Positions 1 through 10,942 of a DNA stretch of 64,000 nt are shown piece after piece. The DNA is taken from positions 1 to 64,000 of the forward strand of contig JAVJAP010000128.1 of NCBI GenBank assembly GCA_034770075.1, read 5' to 3'. How positions within the stretch are numbered: the first letter of the stretch is position 1; each line of letters begins with the position of its first letter. The notes beneath the pieces were generated by a model. That model did no database searches. It had not been told where the DNA came from and saw nothing but the letters and a program-made list of their open reading frames with translations. The stretch comes from Aralia elata (taxonomy: Eukaryota > Streptophyta > Magnoliopsida > Apiales > Araliaceae). Position numbers and translations under genes: made by a program.

Positions 1-780
1 ACCGAAGGGAAGGAGATTTTTTGATCCAAGCAAGCGGTTTTGTCGGTCCTCCTTTCTCTTCGCGGGTTCCCCGGGTTCTTTTCATGATTTTACACAGGGA
101 TTGTTGGACATTGAAACATATAATTCGATGACAGAACTATGAGCGGACAACTGGTGAGGGGGAAGGGAAATTGTGGTCTGGAGCAGGGCGGCCAGACTCC
201 TTCCGGTAATTTAGGAATGTTAAAGGGGCAAAAATCCCCCTTGCCAAGACATGATGGGGGGGGGAGTTAATGTGACAGACTAGATTTTGTTCCTGCTGAG
301 GTTTAGAAATGGCCAGAAAAGGTTAAGAGAGGCTGGTGGGGCCCGCCTTTAATTAGCTTGTTTGTGAAAAGTTACTACGTTGCAAGAAAGAGAAATAGAA
401 AAAATGAGGAGTCATGAATATCAACGTAATACACTGATCTAAGGGGGTGGAATGCGTACGGGGGGGGGGTAACGCCCATCAAGGTTGGATAGGGTGGGGG
501 GAATGATCTTAAGTACAAATGGCATGGAAGGACACCTGGTCAAGTTGACAGCCCCTGAGGCTCCATCTGCCTTTCGGCAGCTAGGCCGGGGCAACTCCTC
601 TTTTTTAATTGGTTGTAAATCTAGTGTATCCTGGAGTCTTGAAGACTGTTACCCTTTTATGGAAATTATGGGGGGGTGGGGGAATGCCCAGAGGATGCGG
701 TTCGTTTGTGCTTCCGTGTTTGACGACCAAGGGGAACCCCTTTATATCTGCGCCTTGTGCGAGTTCCTTTGATGGAGCCA
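1..780 (+). other. Unrecognised 5' part of the Tat element (gag position)
   Basis: By position this should be gag, but I recognise no gag domain or zinc knuckle. The stretch is G-rich on this strand, with long G runs near 255, 460, 495 and 672. An open frame at 485-772 resembles nothing I know. It is either badly decayed gag or inserted sequence. Confidence 0.4.
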
Positions 781-1630
781 AAAAAAAGGAGAAAAAATGA
801 AGAGATTTCTGAGGAAAGGGCCATAGTGTTTTTGAAAAGGATGGAACACCCAGAAATGAGAGGGGGATCTCAGATTTTAAACGAGGAATCAACTTTCTCT
901 CCTAACATTAGATCATAGGAACTAAAAAGTGAGTCATTTGGTTGGGTTGGGGTGGGGGGATTCCCATTTGGAATTTTGGTGTTGTCATCCAGCTGAGCAT
1001 TGCAAAACCCTGATGAAGGTTCTGGAGGAGGCATTTGTGCCCAAAGAAATTAGTGAGGCGGGTTTCGGCCGGTTGGTAGGCCACTTATTGGAAACCGATG
1101 CAATATCCTTTACAGATGAGGACATTCCCGAAGAGGGAAGGGGGCACCGAAAACCGCTACACATTGCAGTAAATCTCCTCAGGATATGTCATGAATGGTG
1201 GTACTGATCGACGGGGGATCGGCATTGAATATATGTCCTCCTCAGTACGCTGAAGAAAATGAACATCAGTCCCAAGCGCCTGCGGGCCAGTCATGTGGTG
1301 GTTCGGGCTTTTGACGGATCCCGGGGGGACAACCATCGGGAGATAGAATTGCCAGTGGAGATAGGACCCTGTACTTTCGATATCTCTCCTTCCAAGTCCT
1401 GGATATTACGGCAAGCTACAACCTGCTGTTAGGGAGGCCGTGGATACACATGGCCGGGGCAGTTCCTTCCACGCTCAACCAACAAATCAAGTTGATCATC
1501 GAAGAGAATCTGGTAACAATCTCGGCCGAATGTGATGAACCTTCTCCTCCCAGGAGTGGCCTACCAGTACTCAATGTGGATGAGGTCAGCGGCGCCTGCC
1601 AGCTTTCAAGCACTAGAGATTAGCACTCCC
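781..1630 (+). pseudogene. Gag-end/aspartic protease region of the Tat element
   Basis: From 781 the frame resembles the segment preceding protease in Tat polyproteins, with LMKVLEEAFVPKEIS and then ISFTDEDIPEEGRGH before LHIAV (to about 1180). After a frame change, 1201-1239 reads VLIDGGSALNICP. This is the retroviral-type aspartic protease active site (D-G-G/S-A-L-N), with the catalytic Asp codon at 1210-1212. The downstream flap/end signature YNLLLGRPWIHMAGAVP follows near 1420-1465. At least two frame changes are needed, so the protease is broken. It would process the Gag-Pol polyprotein. Confidence 0.8.
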
Positions 1631-1638
1631 CATTATAG

Positions 1639-2261
1639 ATGCCTGGGAGCTCCAGCTGTGAAACCAAGGGTCCCTCCGGAAACTCAACCTTTGTGGCAAA
1701 GGAAATGATTAAAATGAACTTCCAACCTGGACAGGGACTAGGGAAAAGCAGTCAGGGAATCACCGAGCCCATCCACCTACCACAGCAGATAGGCAAAGCA
1801 GGATTGGGATACCATGTGGGCGCAGTACGAGGACACCGTCAGGGTGCGACTCCGATTCGACTAGTTGGCAGTCCAGTGACCAAAGTCGACAATAAGCAGG
1901 GGATCAGCGGACCTGTGATTGGGGCAGAGTTAACCCCCACACGTAATGAGTCGGCCCGGAGGGAAAGTTTCCTGCGGGAGGTCGCAAAAGAGTTTGAAAC
2001 CAAAATGCTATATCCCCGGGACAATCAACAAGCAGTAAGGAGGGGACGAATGTTATCACACCACCGGGAGCCCAACAAGTTTGTGCCTGTCATCGATTGG
2101 GCAGGGCTGATCATTCCTGGAGAAGATATGGAGAAGGACTCAGGCGACGTATCCGTAATCATCGGGGAGGTGTCCGATGTGAGGCCCTCCTTTATCCGGC
2201 GCATTTCATCTGACCTGACCATCGACAATTGGACCCAGAAACCAGTAATATCCAAAAAAGG
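1639..2261 (+). pseudogene. G-patch domain segment of the Tat polyprotein
   Basis: An open frame of about 208 codons. Residues about 22-60 contain a glycine-rich G-patch: MIKMNFQPGQGLGKSSQG, then IGKAGLGYH. G-patch modules bind RNA or helicases and are known between protease and RT in plant Ty3/gypsy elements. The rest of the segment (basic, then DWAGLIIPG and acidic residues) is the usual linker. The frame ends in AAAAGG at a GT dinucleotide that looks like a splice donor, so the stop at 2263-2265 may not be the true end of the coding exon. It shares its register with no neighbouring block. Confidence 0.75.
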
Positions 2262-2429
2262 GTAAAGCTCGACGTCAGGGTGATTGACCCCAGATGATGG
2301 GGGAATGAAGAAGTTTATTTTTGTTGTTGTTCTATTTCTGCATCATTATGTCGTTTCTTCTTGTTATTTGAAAATGCGATCATCGTGAAAAATCGATTTA
2401 TATATGACAAGTATTTTGTTTCATGTCAG
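2262..2429 (+). other. Probable spliced intron between protease/G-patch and RT
   Basis: The segment starts with GTAAAG, is T-rich, and ends in TTTCATGTCAG at 2428-2429. Coding-like sequence stops before it and resumes after it (frame from 2431 reads LSNPCLTNGLSNLN). The related Tat element on the other strand has the same kind of acceptor, TTTTATGTCAG before GTACC, near 44773. Ogre elements are known to splice an intron between the protease and RT regions. Splicing itself is inferred. Confidence 0.6.
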
Positions 2430-2430
2430 G

Positions 2431-3743
2431 TGTACCAATTTGAGTAATCCTTGCCTAACAAATGGTCTTTCAAATTTGAATGATGATTATGCTTTTTGAC
2501 ATTGAGCTGGATTTCGATTTAATGGGCATTGAACAAGATGAGACAGATTACGACGACGCACCTGACGAATCAAGTGATGGGTCGAGGATAAAAACAAACC
2601 AAAATTGGACCAAACCATCACCATTGATATTGGAACCCCTGACCAGCAAAAGGAACTCAAGATAGGGACGGACCTTACCCCCAGCCAAAAAGTCGAAATG
2701 ACTGAGTTGCTTAAACAATATGAGGATGTCTTCGCCTGGTCTCATGAGGATATGATTGGCTTGTTCACCGACATTGTGGTACACCGATTACCCATCAAGG
2801 AGGGTTTCAGGCCTGTCAAGCAGAAACTGAGGAAGTTGAAACCGGAGTGGAGTTTAAAGGTGAAGGAAGAGATCATCAAGCAGTTCAGGGCGGGAATCAT
2901 TATGGTGTCCACTTACCCGGAATGGCTATCCAATGTGGTCCCAGTGGCTAAACCTGGAGGAAAGGTGAGGGTGTGTGTAGACTACAGAGATCTAAACAAG
3001 GCCAGTCTCAAGGATAACTTCCCGGTGCCTTTCATACACATCCTGGTAGATAACACAGCCCAGTACGAAATGTACTCTTTTGTGGGATTGCTTCGCAGGA
3101 TATCATCAGATAATGGTGGCGGAAGAAGACCGGGAAAAGACCGCATTCATCACCCCCTGGGGCACTTTCTGCTATAGACGACTGGCTTTCGGTCTCACAA
3201 ATGCAGGGCTACTTATCAGAGAGCCATGATGGCCTTGTTCCACGATATGATGCACAAGGAGATAGAGGTCTATGTGGATGACATTATCGTGAAATCGAAG
3301 GTAGAATCCGATCATATAATTCATCTCAAAAAGCTATTCGATCGGCTCAGAAAGTATAATTTGAAGCTCAATCCAGCCCAAGTGCGCTTTCGGAGTACAG
3401 TCGGGTAAGCTCTTGGGTTTTCCTGGTTAGTGATCGGGGCATTGAGTTGGACCCAGCAAAGATTAAGGCCATTGTGGATATGCCGGCACCTCACACAGAA
3501 AAGGAGATAAGAGGATTCCTCGGGAGGATAAACTTTATCAGCCGTTTTATATCCCACTTGACGACCACATGTGAGCCGATTTTTAGACTGTTAAGAAAAG
3601 GGGTGTCCCAAGAATGGAATGAGCAATGTCAAAAGGCGTTTCAGACCATTAAAAAGCAATTGACTGAGGCACCAGTGCTGGTACCCCGCCGACCCGAAGG
3701 ATGGGATCCCTCTGTTTATGTACATATCGGTCAATGCCATTGA
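2431..3743 (+). pseudogene. Reverse transcriptase of the Tat element
   Basis: The second exon opens at 2431 with an acidic leader (DIELDFDLMGIEQDETD at about 2498). The RT core follows: FRPVKQKLRKL, PEWLSNVVPVAKPGGK and VRVCVDYRDLNKA (about 2805-3000). After a frameshift near 3080 come FCYRRLAFGLTNAG and the catalytic YVDDIIVKSK box (within 3226-3408). A further shift near 3405 leads to GIELDPAKI and the connection region to 3743. At least three frame changes make it inactive. Its relative on the minus strand at 44098-44882 shares the leader and RT start. Confidence 0.9.
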
Positions 3744-4017
3744 GATGGGTTGCATGCTGGGTCAGATAAATGAAGGTGGTAAGGAGAAGGCCATCTATTA
3801 CCTCAGCAAAAGATTTTGCCAATGTGAGCAGAATTACACTCCCATCGAGAAGACTTGTTGTGCTCTGGCCTGGGCGGCAGGGAGATTACAGCACTACCTC
3901 CATGGGCATACAACGTACCTGATATCAAGAATGGATCCCCTGAAATATATTTTCGAAAGGCCCATGCTGAATTGTCGACTATCAAGATGGCAGTTAATTT
4001 TATTTACAACAGTTTGA
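3700..4017 (+). pseudogene. First RNase H (Ty3-type) of the Tat element
   Basis: This follows the RT connection region after a frame change near 3715. Recognisable parts are KAIYYLSKRF, QNYTPIEKTCCALAWA (the ENYTPLEKE-type motif) and RLQHYLHGHTTYLIS, then DPLKYIFERP. These are the usual signature of the RNase H-like domain behind Ty3/gypsy RT. In Tat elements this domain is followed by a second, plant-type RNase H, as here. The expected first catalytic Asp (normally in YTDAS) falls at the frame break and reads YISVNA, so activity is unlikely. Confidence 0.8.
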
Positions 4018-4018
4018 C

Positions 4019-4660
4019 ATGGTGTACGTGACCCAGAAGGCCATGAAAGGGCAGGGAATTGCAGATCAGTTGGCAGAAGCCCCGGCAGGAGGGATGGAGC
4101 CGTTAGAAACTCCTCTTCCGGGCGAGGATATATTTTGGGTATCGCGCGAAAAATGTGATGACGAGGGACAATTCTGGAAGCTGTATTTTGATGGTGCCAT
4201 GAATGCCGAGGGGGCAGGAGCCGGAGCGGTCCTAGTCTCTATCACCGGAGAACAATATCCCGTGGCCACCAAGCTTCGTTTCAGCAATTCGAACAACACC
4301 GCTGAATACGAGGGGTGTATCTTGGGACTCCGATTGGCCTGCGACATGGGAGTGAGGAGACTAGCAGTGTTTGGGGATTCAGAATTGGTAATCAGACAAG
4401 CAATCGGGATATACAACACTAAGGAGCTTCGGTTACTTCCATACCATCGTTGTGTCACCCAGCTTATGCAAGAGTTCGAAGATATCGCCTTCCGCCATAT
4501 TCCTCGGGGACGAAATGATTTTGCCGATGCATTGGCGACCCTGGCTTCCTTAATCCACGTGATCAGGAGTAGGGACAGTCCACAGATTGAGATCACCGTA
4601 CAGAATGCCCCGGCATATGAGGAAAATGTGGCAGTGTTTATCAAACGAGGTGGTGTTGAC
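4019..4660 (+). pseudogene. Second, plant-type RNase H of the Tat element
   Basis: The frame reads LYFDGAMNAEGAGAGAVLVS (first catalytic Asp), then NNTAEYEGCILGLRLA (Glu) and LAVFGDSELVIRQ (Asp), with GRNDFADALATLAS at the end. These are the D-E-D-D positions of archaeal/plant-type RNase H1. This extra domain marks the Tat lineage and would degrade RNA in RNA:DNA hybrids during reverse transcription. The catalytic positions are kept, but the frame is lost near 4650, where it should run into integrase. Confidence 0.85.
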
Positions 4661-5920
4661 AAGGCCGCCCTGGTATCACGACATAAGGGAATATCTGAGA
4701 GACAGATCCCTTCCCGATCAGGCAAATCGGACTGAAAGGATGAGAATTCAAAAGATGGCGATGAAGTTTTACCTGAGTGGCGATTCTCTTTACAAAAGGG
4801 ATGCCGGATTGGGACTGTTGCAATGCGTAGACGAAACGCAATCCCAAAGGATTATGAATGAAATCCATGGCGGGGTGTGTGGGCCACATATGAGTGGACC
4901 GATGTTGGCCAAAAAGATCTTGAGGACAGGGTATTATTGGTTAACGCTGAAGGCCGATTGCGATGATCATGTCAAACGGTGTTATCAATGCCAGGCGCAC
5001 GGTAATGTGATCCATACACCTCCCAATGAACTGCATTGTATGACCTCCCCATGGCCATTTTCAATGTGGGGAATGGATGTAATCGGACCAATAGAGCCCA
5101 AAGCGAGCAACGGGCACCGGTTCATTTTCGTCATGATCGATTATTTCACCAAATGGGTAGAGGCAGCTTCTTTCCCTAAAGTAACTCAGGAGGTCATCGT
5201 CAGCTTCATCAGGAATAATGTCATTTGCCGATATGGGCAACCTGAGGTTGTAGTCTCCGACAATTGCCAAGAATTTAAACAACGCCCTCATGAAAGGACT
5301 GTGTGACCAGTTCAAGATTAAGCATCTCAATTCCGTCATCTACCGTCCCAAAATGAATGGGGCAGTGGAGGCGGCCAATAAGAAACATCAAGAAGATCAT
5401 GGCAAAAATGTCTGCTAATCATCGGGGATGGCCAGATCTGTTACCCCTCACCTTGCTGGCATACCGAACATCAACGCGTACTTCTACAGGGGCAACCCCT
5501 TACGCTTTGGTGTATGGAATGGAGGCTGTTCTACCAGTCGAGGTTGAGATGGCGTCCCTCAGAATAGTGATCGACGCTCAGATAAGCGAAGAGGATTGGA
5601 TGCAAAGTCGATATGACCAATTGGCCCTGATTGATGAAAGGAGAGTGGCTGCCATTTGGCATGGTCAGCTATATCAACAGAGGATCTCTCGATCGTACGA
5701 TAAAAAGATAAGACTTCGGAAGTTCAAGGAAAACGATTTGGTGTTGAAAAGAATCATGCCTTGTCAAGACGAGGCCAAGGGGAAGTTTGCCCCGAACTGG
5801 GAAGGGCCATTTGTGATCAAGAAAGTACTATCCGGAGGGGCCCTCATATTGCAAGAAATGGATGGTGAGGTATTTCCACAACCCCTAAATTCTGACTCGG
5901 TGAAGCGGTTCTACGCTTAA
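4660..5920 (+). pseudogene. Integrase of the Tat element
   Basis: After the frame change the sequence has an HHCC-type zinc region (GGVCGPHMSGP, then DDHVKRCYQCQ), and the catalytic core: WGMDVIGPIEP (first Asp), YFTKWVEAAS, VVVSDNCQEF (second Asp) and, after a frameshift near 5280, NGAVEAANK (Glu). From 5357 the C-terminal part reads AYRTSTRTSTGATPYALVYG and ends with the NWEGPFVIKKVL GPF module and SDSVKRFYA before the stop at 5918-5920. It would join the cDNA to the host chromosome. Frameshifts make it inactive. Confidence 0.9.
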
Positions 5921-6427
5921 GTCATCAGTTCCTTTTTCCCCCTGACAGCGAACTACGTAGGACCTGATCTTCCAACTTGTGGGGGTACGTAGGCAGCCAT
6001 CATGGCGCGGTCCGATCCTTTAAAAATAATCCTTTCCCTGACCAAAACCAACTTTCGATAGCCAGATAAAACCTTCCTACACCCTCAAAACCTTCCCGAA
6101 ACCAACTGCCTAACCAGTTTCATCCCAGAATACATACCCTGATCCAACCCAAACAGTTATCCAAAATCTGAGATTCAATCCGACGAAATCAAAGGTGTGC
6201 GGCAATATCTGTCAAATCTCCATCAGGTCTTGAGGAAAGAAAGAAGGCGAAATGTCAAAATCATGGTCAATTGGATAAAATGATGATCCAATGGATGGCA
6301 ATGATACGACAAAAGGGGAAAATGACTAAATTTAAATGCATGTCTATATATATAAGTCGTTTTATTACAAGATTTCTCTTTCAATAACTGATGAAACCAA
6401 CATAGTCTATGCAGGAAATAAAATAAT
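5921..6427. other. Spacer between integrase and antisense genes
   Basis: No gene seen. Two similar short blocks containing CTACGTAGG and GTACGTAGG lie at about 5954 and 5984. This is where convergent sense and antisense transcripts would end. Confidence 0.5.
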
Positions 6428-7999
6428 CTACAAATCTGAAACTAGCCGAAGCAGGATGGACAGGGTGGTGGATAGATCTGAAGCATCAGCATCCCCTGCA
6501 ATCTGCTGCCCCATCATATCAATACGATCCAGTAAAGCAGTAGCTCGGCTGACAGTCCCAAAATGAGCATCTACCACTGCCCTGGTCTGAAATACAATGG
6601 CCTCTCTATCGGCAATGGCAGCATCTCTAGCCCGAATGGCCTCATCTCTCTCGGCAAGGGCGGCATCCCTCTCGGCTTCAGTAGTAATCAGGGCCAGGCG
6701 GAGTCGGGAATCCTCAGCGACCCGACTCGGGGCAGAATCGGCTGAAATGGAATGGTCTGTGGTATTTTCTGTGAAAATCACTCCAGAGTCATCAAAGGCC
6801 CCAGTCCGACTCAAACTAGCCGAATCCAGGTCTCCACGCAACCACTGTACGTAGGCAAATGTCTGGATGTGACAGCTCGCACTATATTCGGCAAAGATCC
6901 TGCGATCCCAAAGCTCGTATACCTGCAATAGATCCCTCTCTGTACAGGATGATATAAGGAATCGGTATGAGGCTGCACCCGCGAAGGGGTGTAAATCCTG
7001 TGTCTGATCAAACTGCCCCATAACCGCCAGGGGATGATAGGTCGTCACAACACCCCTTAAACCCAGCAATGGGAATGAAATCCATGCCAGGCACATGAGT
7101 CAAGAAGCTCATGAAGGAGCAATAGCCCGAGTAAACCAATAGATGAAAGGGGTCCTCAATGATAGACAAAAATGATGTCCAGGAGGCCACATCAGTACAA
7201 CTCGCGGGACGAAGCGAAAACTGCGTGGTTATGTCATGACTAAAGCAAAACCCTTGGCGACGGAAATGGCCGAAGGGACTAAGATGACTCATGAACCACA
7301 TATACAATAAGGTCGAACTCCCTCTGAAGAATCTTCCTCGGAAGGACTGGCAATATGTGGCCGACATATAGGTATCCGCCAATATCATGGGGAGAAAGGT
7401 GTGAGATCCTCCCGAAGGGCTCGAACGGCCGCCACAATCCGCATATCCAAATGATCGGGTCCTGCAGGCAAATACAAAACTGAGATGACACAGGCCATCA
7501 GGACATCCATTCTCAAGGCGCCCCAGCGCTCCTCGGACATAGAAAAATCACCGAAGAAGAGTCGAAAACCGTCAGGTGAGCCAAATCGGTCAATGAAGAA
7601 CTGAAGGGGAACCGTATGGTCTGATGTGATTACCGGTGATAAGACAGCCCTCCGCAAACCGGTAAAAGTCAAGAATTGACGGCGCATGGAACCAACGGTA
7701 ACCCTAGCACAGGGACCATCCAACGGCAAGCCGGTGAAGCGAGCATACTCCTCAAGGGTGGGGGTCAGCTCTACTGTCCCAAACCTAAACACCTGACGGG
7801 CAGGGGCCCAACAGCTCAGAAGACCATCCACAAAGCCCGCTGGCACCCGGAAGGTTAATAAGGACCAAGAATGTCCCAAAAGACCATCTACGATAACCCT
7901 ATCTGCTGGCAGTAGACTGTCCAACCAGCGGAAGAGGCTGCCAACCAACCCTGTGGGAAGAGTGGAATCCAAACGAACCACGGCATCTGAGGACGACAT
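6428..7999 (-). pseudogene. Antisense gene B: plant-mobile-domain-like (DUF7745-type) protein with coiled coil
   Basis: The probable start is MSSSDAVVRLDS at 7999, directly after an acceptor-like T-tract plus CAG; an in-frame upstream ATG lies at 8041. The protein has LLSCWAPARQVFRFGTVEL then TPTLEEYARFTGLPLDG, as in DUF7745/plant mobile domain proteins, later ILADTYMS and LLYMWFMSHL. The C-terminal third (about 6620-6750) is a coiled coil with AERDAALAERDEAIRARDA. Frameshifts near 7390 and 7050 break it. The function is not known; PMD proteins are often carried by plant transposons. It lies in tandem with gene A and could share its promoter. Confidence 0.75.
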
Positions 8000-8214
8000 C
8001 TGTGAAAAAAATAGTATCAAAAAAGACTGTACAGGGGTCATTCTCTACCCATAAATAAAAAGCATGCATCATACAGTTAATAATAAAGCAGGTGAATCCC
8101 ATAAAGATGAAAAGAAGACTGTGCATAAATAAATAAATGAGTTCAGTACATAGTGCATAAATGAAAAAGAAATCTAAGCAGGTACCGATACAAAACGCCC
8201 TATCCTATCCTGGT

Positions 8215-10187
8215 CTAAATAAAATCAGTATCATCTATGAAAGCAGGATCCTCGAACTGATCCCCTGGAGTCGTCGAGCTCGGAGGACCAAAGTTCATAT
8301 CAGGGATGTAGGGATGCGCTGTGGCATCAGATGAACTCGGGCCTGCATCATAACCTGCACCGTCAGGATCGTAGGTGTAAGCCTCCTCCGGGGCCCGGCC
8401 CAACCCCCGAATAAACAGCGATAACTGATCTACCTGACGTGTCAATGCGGCGATCTGCTCAGCGTGGGTGGGAGTCCCGAACACAGGCAGCCCAATCGGT
8501 CATCGTCACCGAGCCTGGAAACCATATCTCCAAGAAAGAAAGTGGCCCGAGTCTGAGGACCGATGGTACGGGGCACCCACCATGTACGGAATGCATCACT
8601 CGTAGTGGGACCCGTGGAAAGCATCCGACCGTCCTCCCCGGCAAGCATGATCTCCGAGGGCTGAGAATCCAGCGGCCAGAAAGTAGTGAAGGAAAGGGAG
8701 TGCGGGATGCGGATCTCCCCAGTGACGCATCTGAATGCGCGCTCTCCCAGATACATCACCCAGCCTCCAACACTCTGCAAAGTGAGGCGACGGGTGGAAA
8801 GCTCGAACTCTGGGCCGGAAGGATGCCCGTCAGCAAACCCCACAGTCAGATGCTCGGAGAGGTAGGGAATCCAGACGACGTCGGCAGCCGTGATCAACTC
8901 CAGCTGAATACGACAATGCGCAAAGCTGCCCGACACGGGGACCTCCTCCAGAGTACTGTGGTGCCATCGCCGACCCCGAGGATAAGTGTCCGGGCCCAGA
9001 GTAGTGATAGGCCTCAGACATGGCAGCCGCTCGTAAGCCCAGAACTGTGAATAGAAGCAAGGCAAGGCATGAGTCACTATCAAATACAGAAAAGAAATGA
9101 AAGGAAAAGAAATACAGTAAGAGAGAGGAGGAGGGGACTCACCAACAGAAAATGGTAGAAGCCGAGCCAGGCATCAGTCTGTCCCTCTGAGCGTAGACGC
9201 ATGCCATGGAGGAAATAGGCAAAGGTGAATGACCCCCAGTCATAGTCACCGATGCGGTCCACGTCTCTGACCGCTCCAACGACGCTGAAATGAATAGTGG
9301 AGGAGTTGTTCCCCAGAAAACAACCCCTCATAATGGTCAGGAACAGGCGTCGTAGCAGAATGTCCCTGGTGCCCTGATCCGCGGAATGGGCAGTGCGTAC
9401 AGACCCCCAACAGCATCGACAGCCAAAGCGCCGGATCGAATGCTACGGGCCTTAAAGACCCGATCCTCAGCAGCGAAGCCCAGCAAAGCTCGAACCTCCA
9501 CAGGAGTGATATCAAGATCCAAGGGGACGCGGGACCCGGTAAACTCAATGCCGGTAATGTACCTCCAGTCCCATGGGGTCAACACGACCTCGCAGTCGAG
9601 GAGATGAAGAGACTGCGTCTGGTGGAACCATCGCTCGGATAAAGCCCTCATGTAACCCCAGGGGCACTGGCGGGGGATGATAGTGAAGAAATGTCGGAAG
9701 CCCCAAGAGTCCACCATCGCCCGATAATCACTGTGCAGGGCCGCGTAAAGGGAATAGATGTTGAACCAGTTACCCCTCGGCTGGGTAAACTCAGGCACCT
9801 GTGAAAATCACCAATGGATCAATCCAGATAAAACCAGAAATTGAGAAATCAAGAACAAATGAAAAGCCGAATCGAGGATACCTCATTAGCCACAAGAGAT
9901 GCCGAGGGATGACGACTGAGATCCCGACCCAATAGATCGGGTATCTGGACAGAAGCGCCAGATAGGGTGCGATGAGTGGGGGGAGCTGATGTGCTGGAAG
10001 ACGGCTCCTCCACCGCAACCTCCGGAGGAGCAACCTCCTCAACGTCCGGGTGATCAGGACGGATGACAGACTCCGCCAAGCGACGAGCCTGACGGGTACG
10101 AGGGGGAATAGGGGCAGGTGCAGCCCTACGACGGCGAACACCCGAAGTCCGAGAGGCGGAGGAGCTACTGGGCGTATCACGATCCAT
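8215..10187 (-). pseudogene. Antisense gene A: plant mobile domain protein, three predicted exons
   Basis: Exon 1 (10187-9882) encodes a basic Ser/Pro-rich N terminus ending LVANE at donor GTATCC. Exon 2 (9798-9145) follows TTTTCACAG and holds the PMD core: ALSERWFHQTQSLHLLDCEV, LTPWDWRYITGIEF, and later DYDWGSFTFAYFLHGM, ending at donor GTGAGT. Exon 3 (9044-8215) follows CTATTCACAG and starts FWAYERLPCLRP, a typical PMD continuation. Both intron phases are 0. Frameshifts near 9362 and 8480 break the frame. Antisense ORFs at this place are known in Tat elements; their role is unknown. Confidence 0.8.
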
Positions 10188-10291
10188 AGCTGGAATAGAA
10201 CGGGCGAGAAAGAAGGTAAGTTCCCTTTTAAAATTATGTAATGAGCATTCTAAATTTCTAGCCTCATCATATGATTAATGCAACATGATGC

Positions 10292-10330
<39 letters not shown>

Positions 10331-10814
10331 AAAAAAAAAAAATCGGCAGAGTTCCGTTTGTAAAATGGACGTCCCAGGCCTAAGCCAAACATGTTTTCCA
10401 TCAATCAAAGTCTCAAACAGATCTAAATTGCATTCATATATGTAATTACATCATGTAATTAGTGATTTTATTGCAGATAAGGAATAACAATATGTGGGAA
10501 CCGCCTCATGAACATAAAATAGGACTCACATAGTTGATACATAGCATGTATATAGGATGGTACATTACATAGCATTGTAAAGCATACATTTTATCTCTAA
10601 ACATGCCAATAGTCAAATGTATAGCAAAACATTGACGAAATTGAAAAGTGACCGGTCAAAGTGTTACCTGTAGCGTGTAGATCAATCCTACCGGAACAGT
10701 TTTTGCAGGAAAGTTGAAAAAAATCGAACGAAAAGCCCTTGCGAACAAGCAAAAATCGCAAGGAATATGTGTGAGTTGGAAGTTGAAAGTGACAGATCTG
10801 GAAGCGGGACGCGA
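10188..10814 (-). other. Leader region upstream of the antisense genes
   Basis: No convincing coding sequence. It is AT-rich and holds the A/T homopolymer at 10296-10342. If the promoter at 10815-10874 is real, this is the 5' leader of the antisense transcript, perhaps with an intron. Confidence 0.35.
10296..10342. repeat. Long A/T homopolymer
   Basis: About 46 A on the + strand, broken by one T at about 10329. Confidence 0.9.
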
Positions 10815-10874
10815 CATATAAGCCCGATCTTGGCCGCAGATGTATCTGCGGCTGGCCGCAGATCCATCTGCGGC
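10815..10874 (-). promoter_or_regulatory. Probable antisense promoter with double palindrome
   Basis: On the minus strand two copies of the palindrome GCCGCAGATnnATCTGCGGC, 2 bp apart (CA), lie at 10874-10855 and 10852-10833. They are followed 11 bp later by TTATATG (10821-10815). The same double palindrome with the same spacing precedes the TATA-like box of this element's LTR. About 630 bp separate it from the ATG of gene A. Promoter activity is inferred. Confidence 0.5.
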
Positions 10875-10942
10875 TGGCCTTGGTGGGCCCCACCTTGCTC
10901 CCTTGAAGCCATTTGACGTGTTGAAGTGAAAAGTTTACGCGA

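Noticed and set aside
4066..4725. Long open frame on minus opposite the RNase H gene
   Set aside because: It mirrors a well supported sense gene; the protein has no recognisable features.
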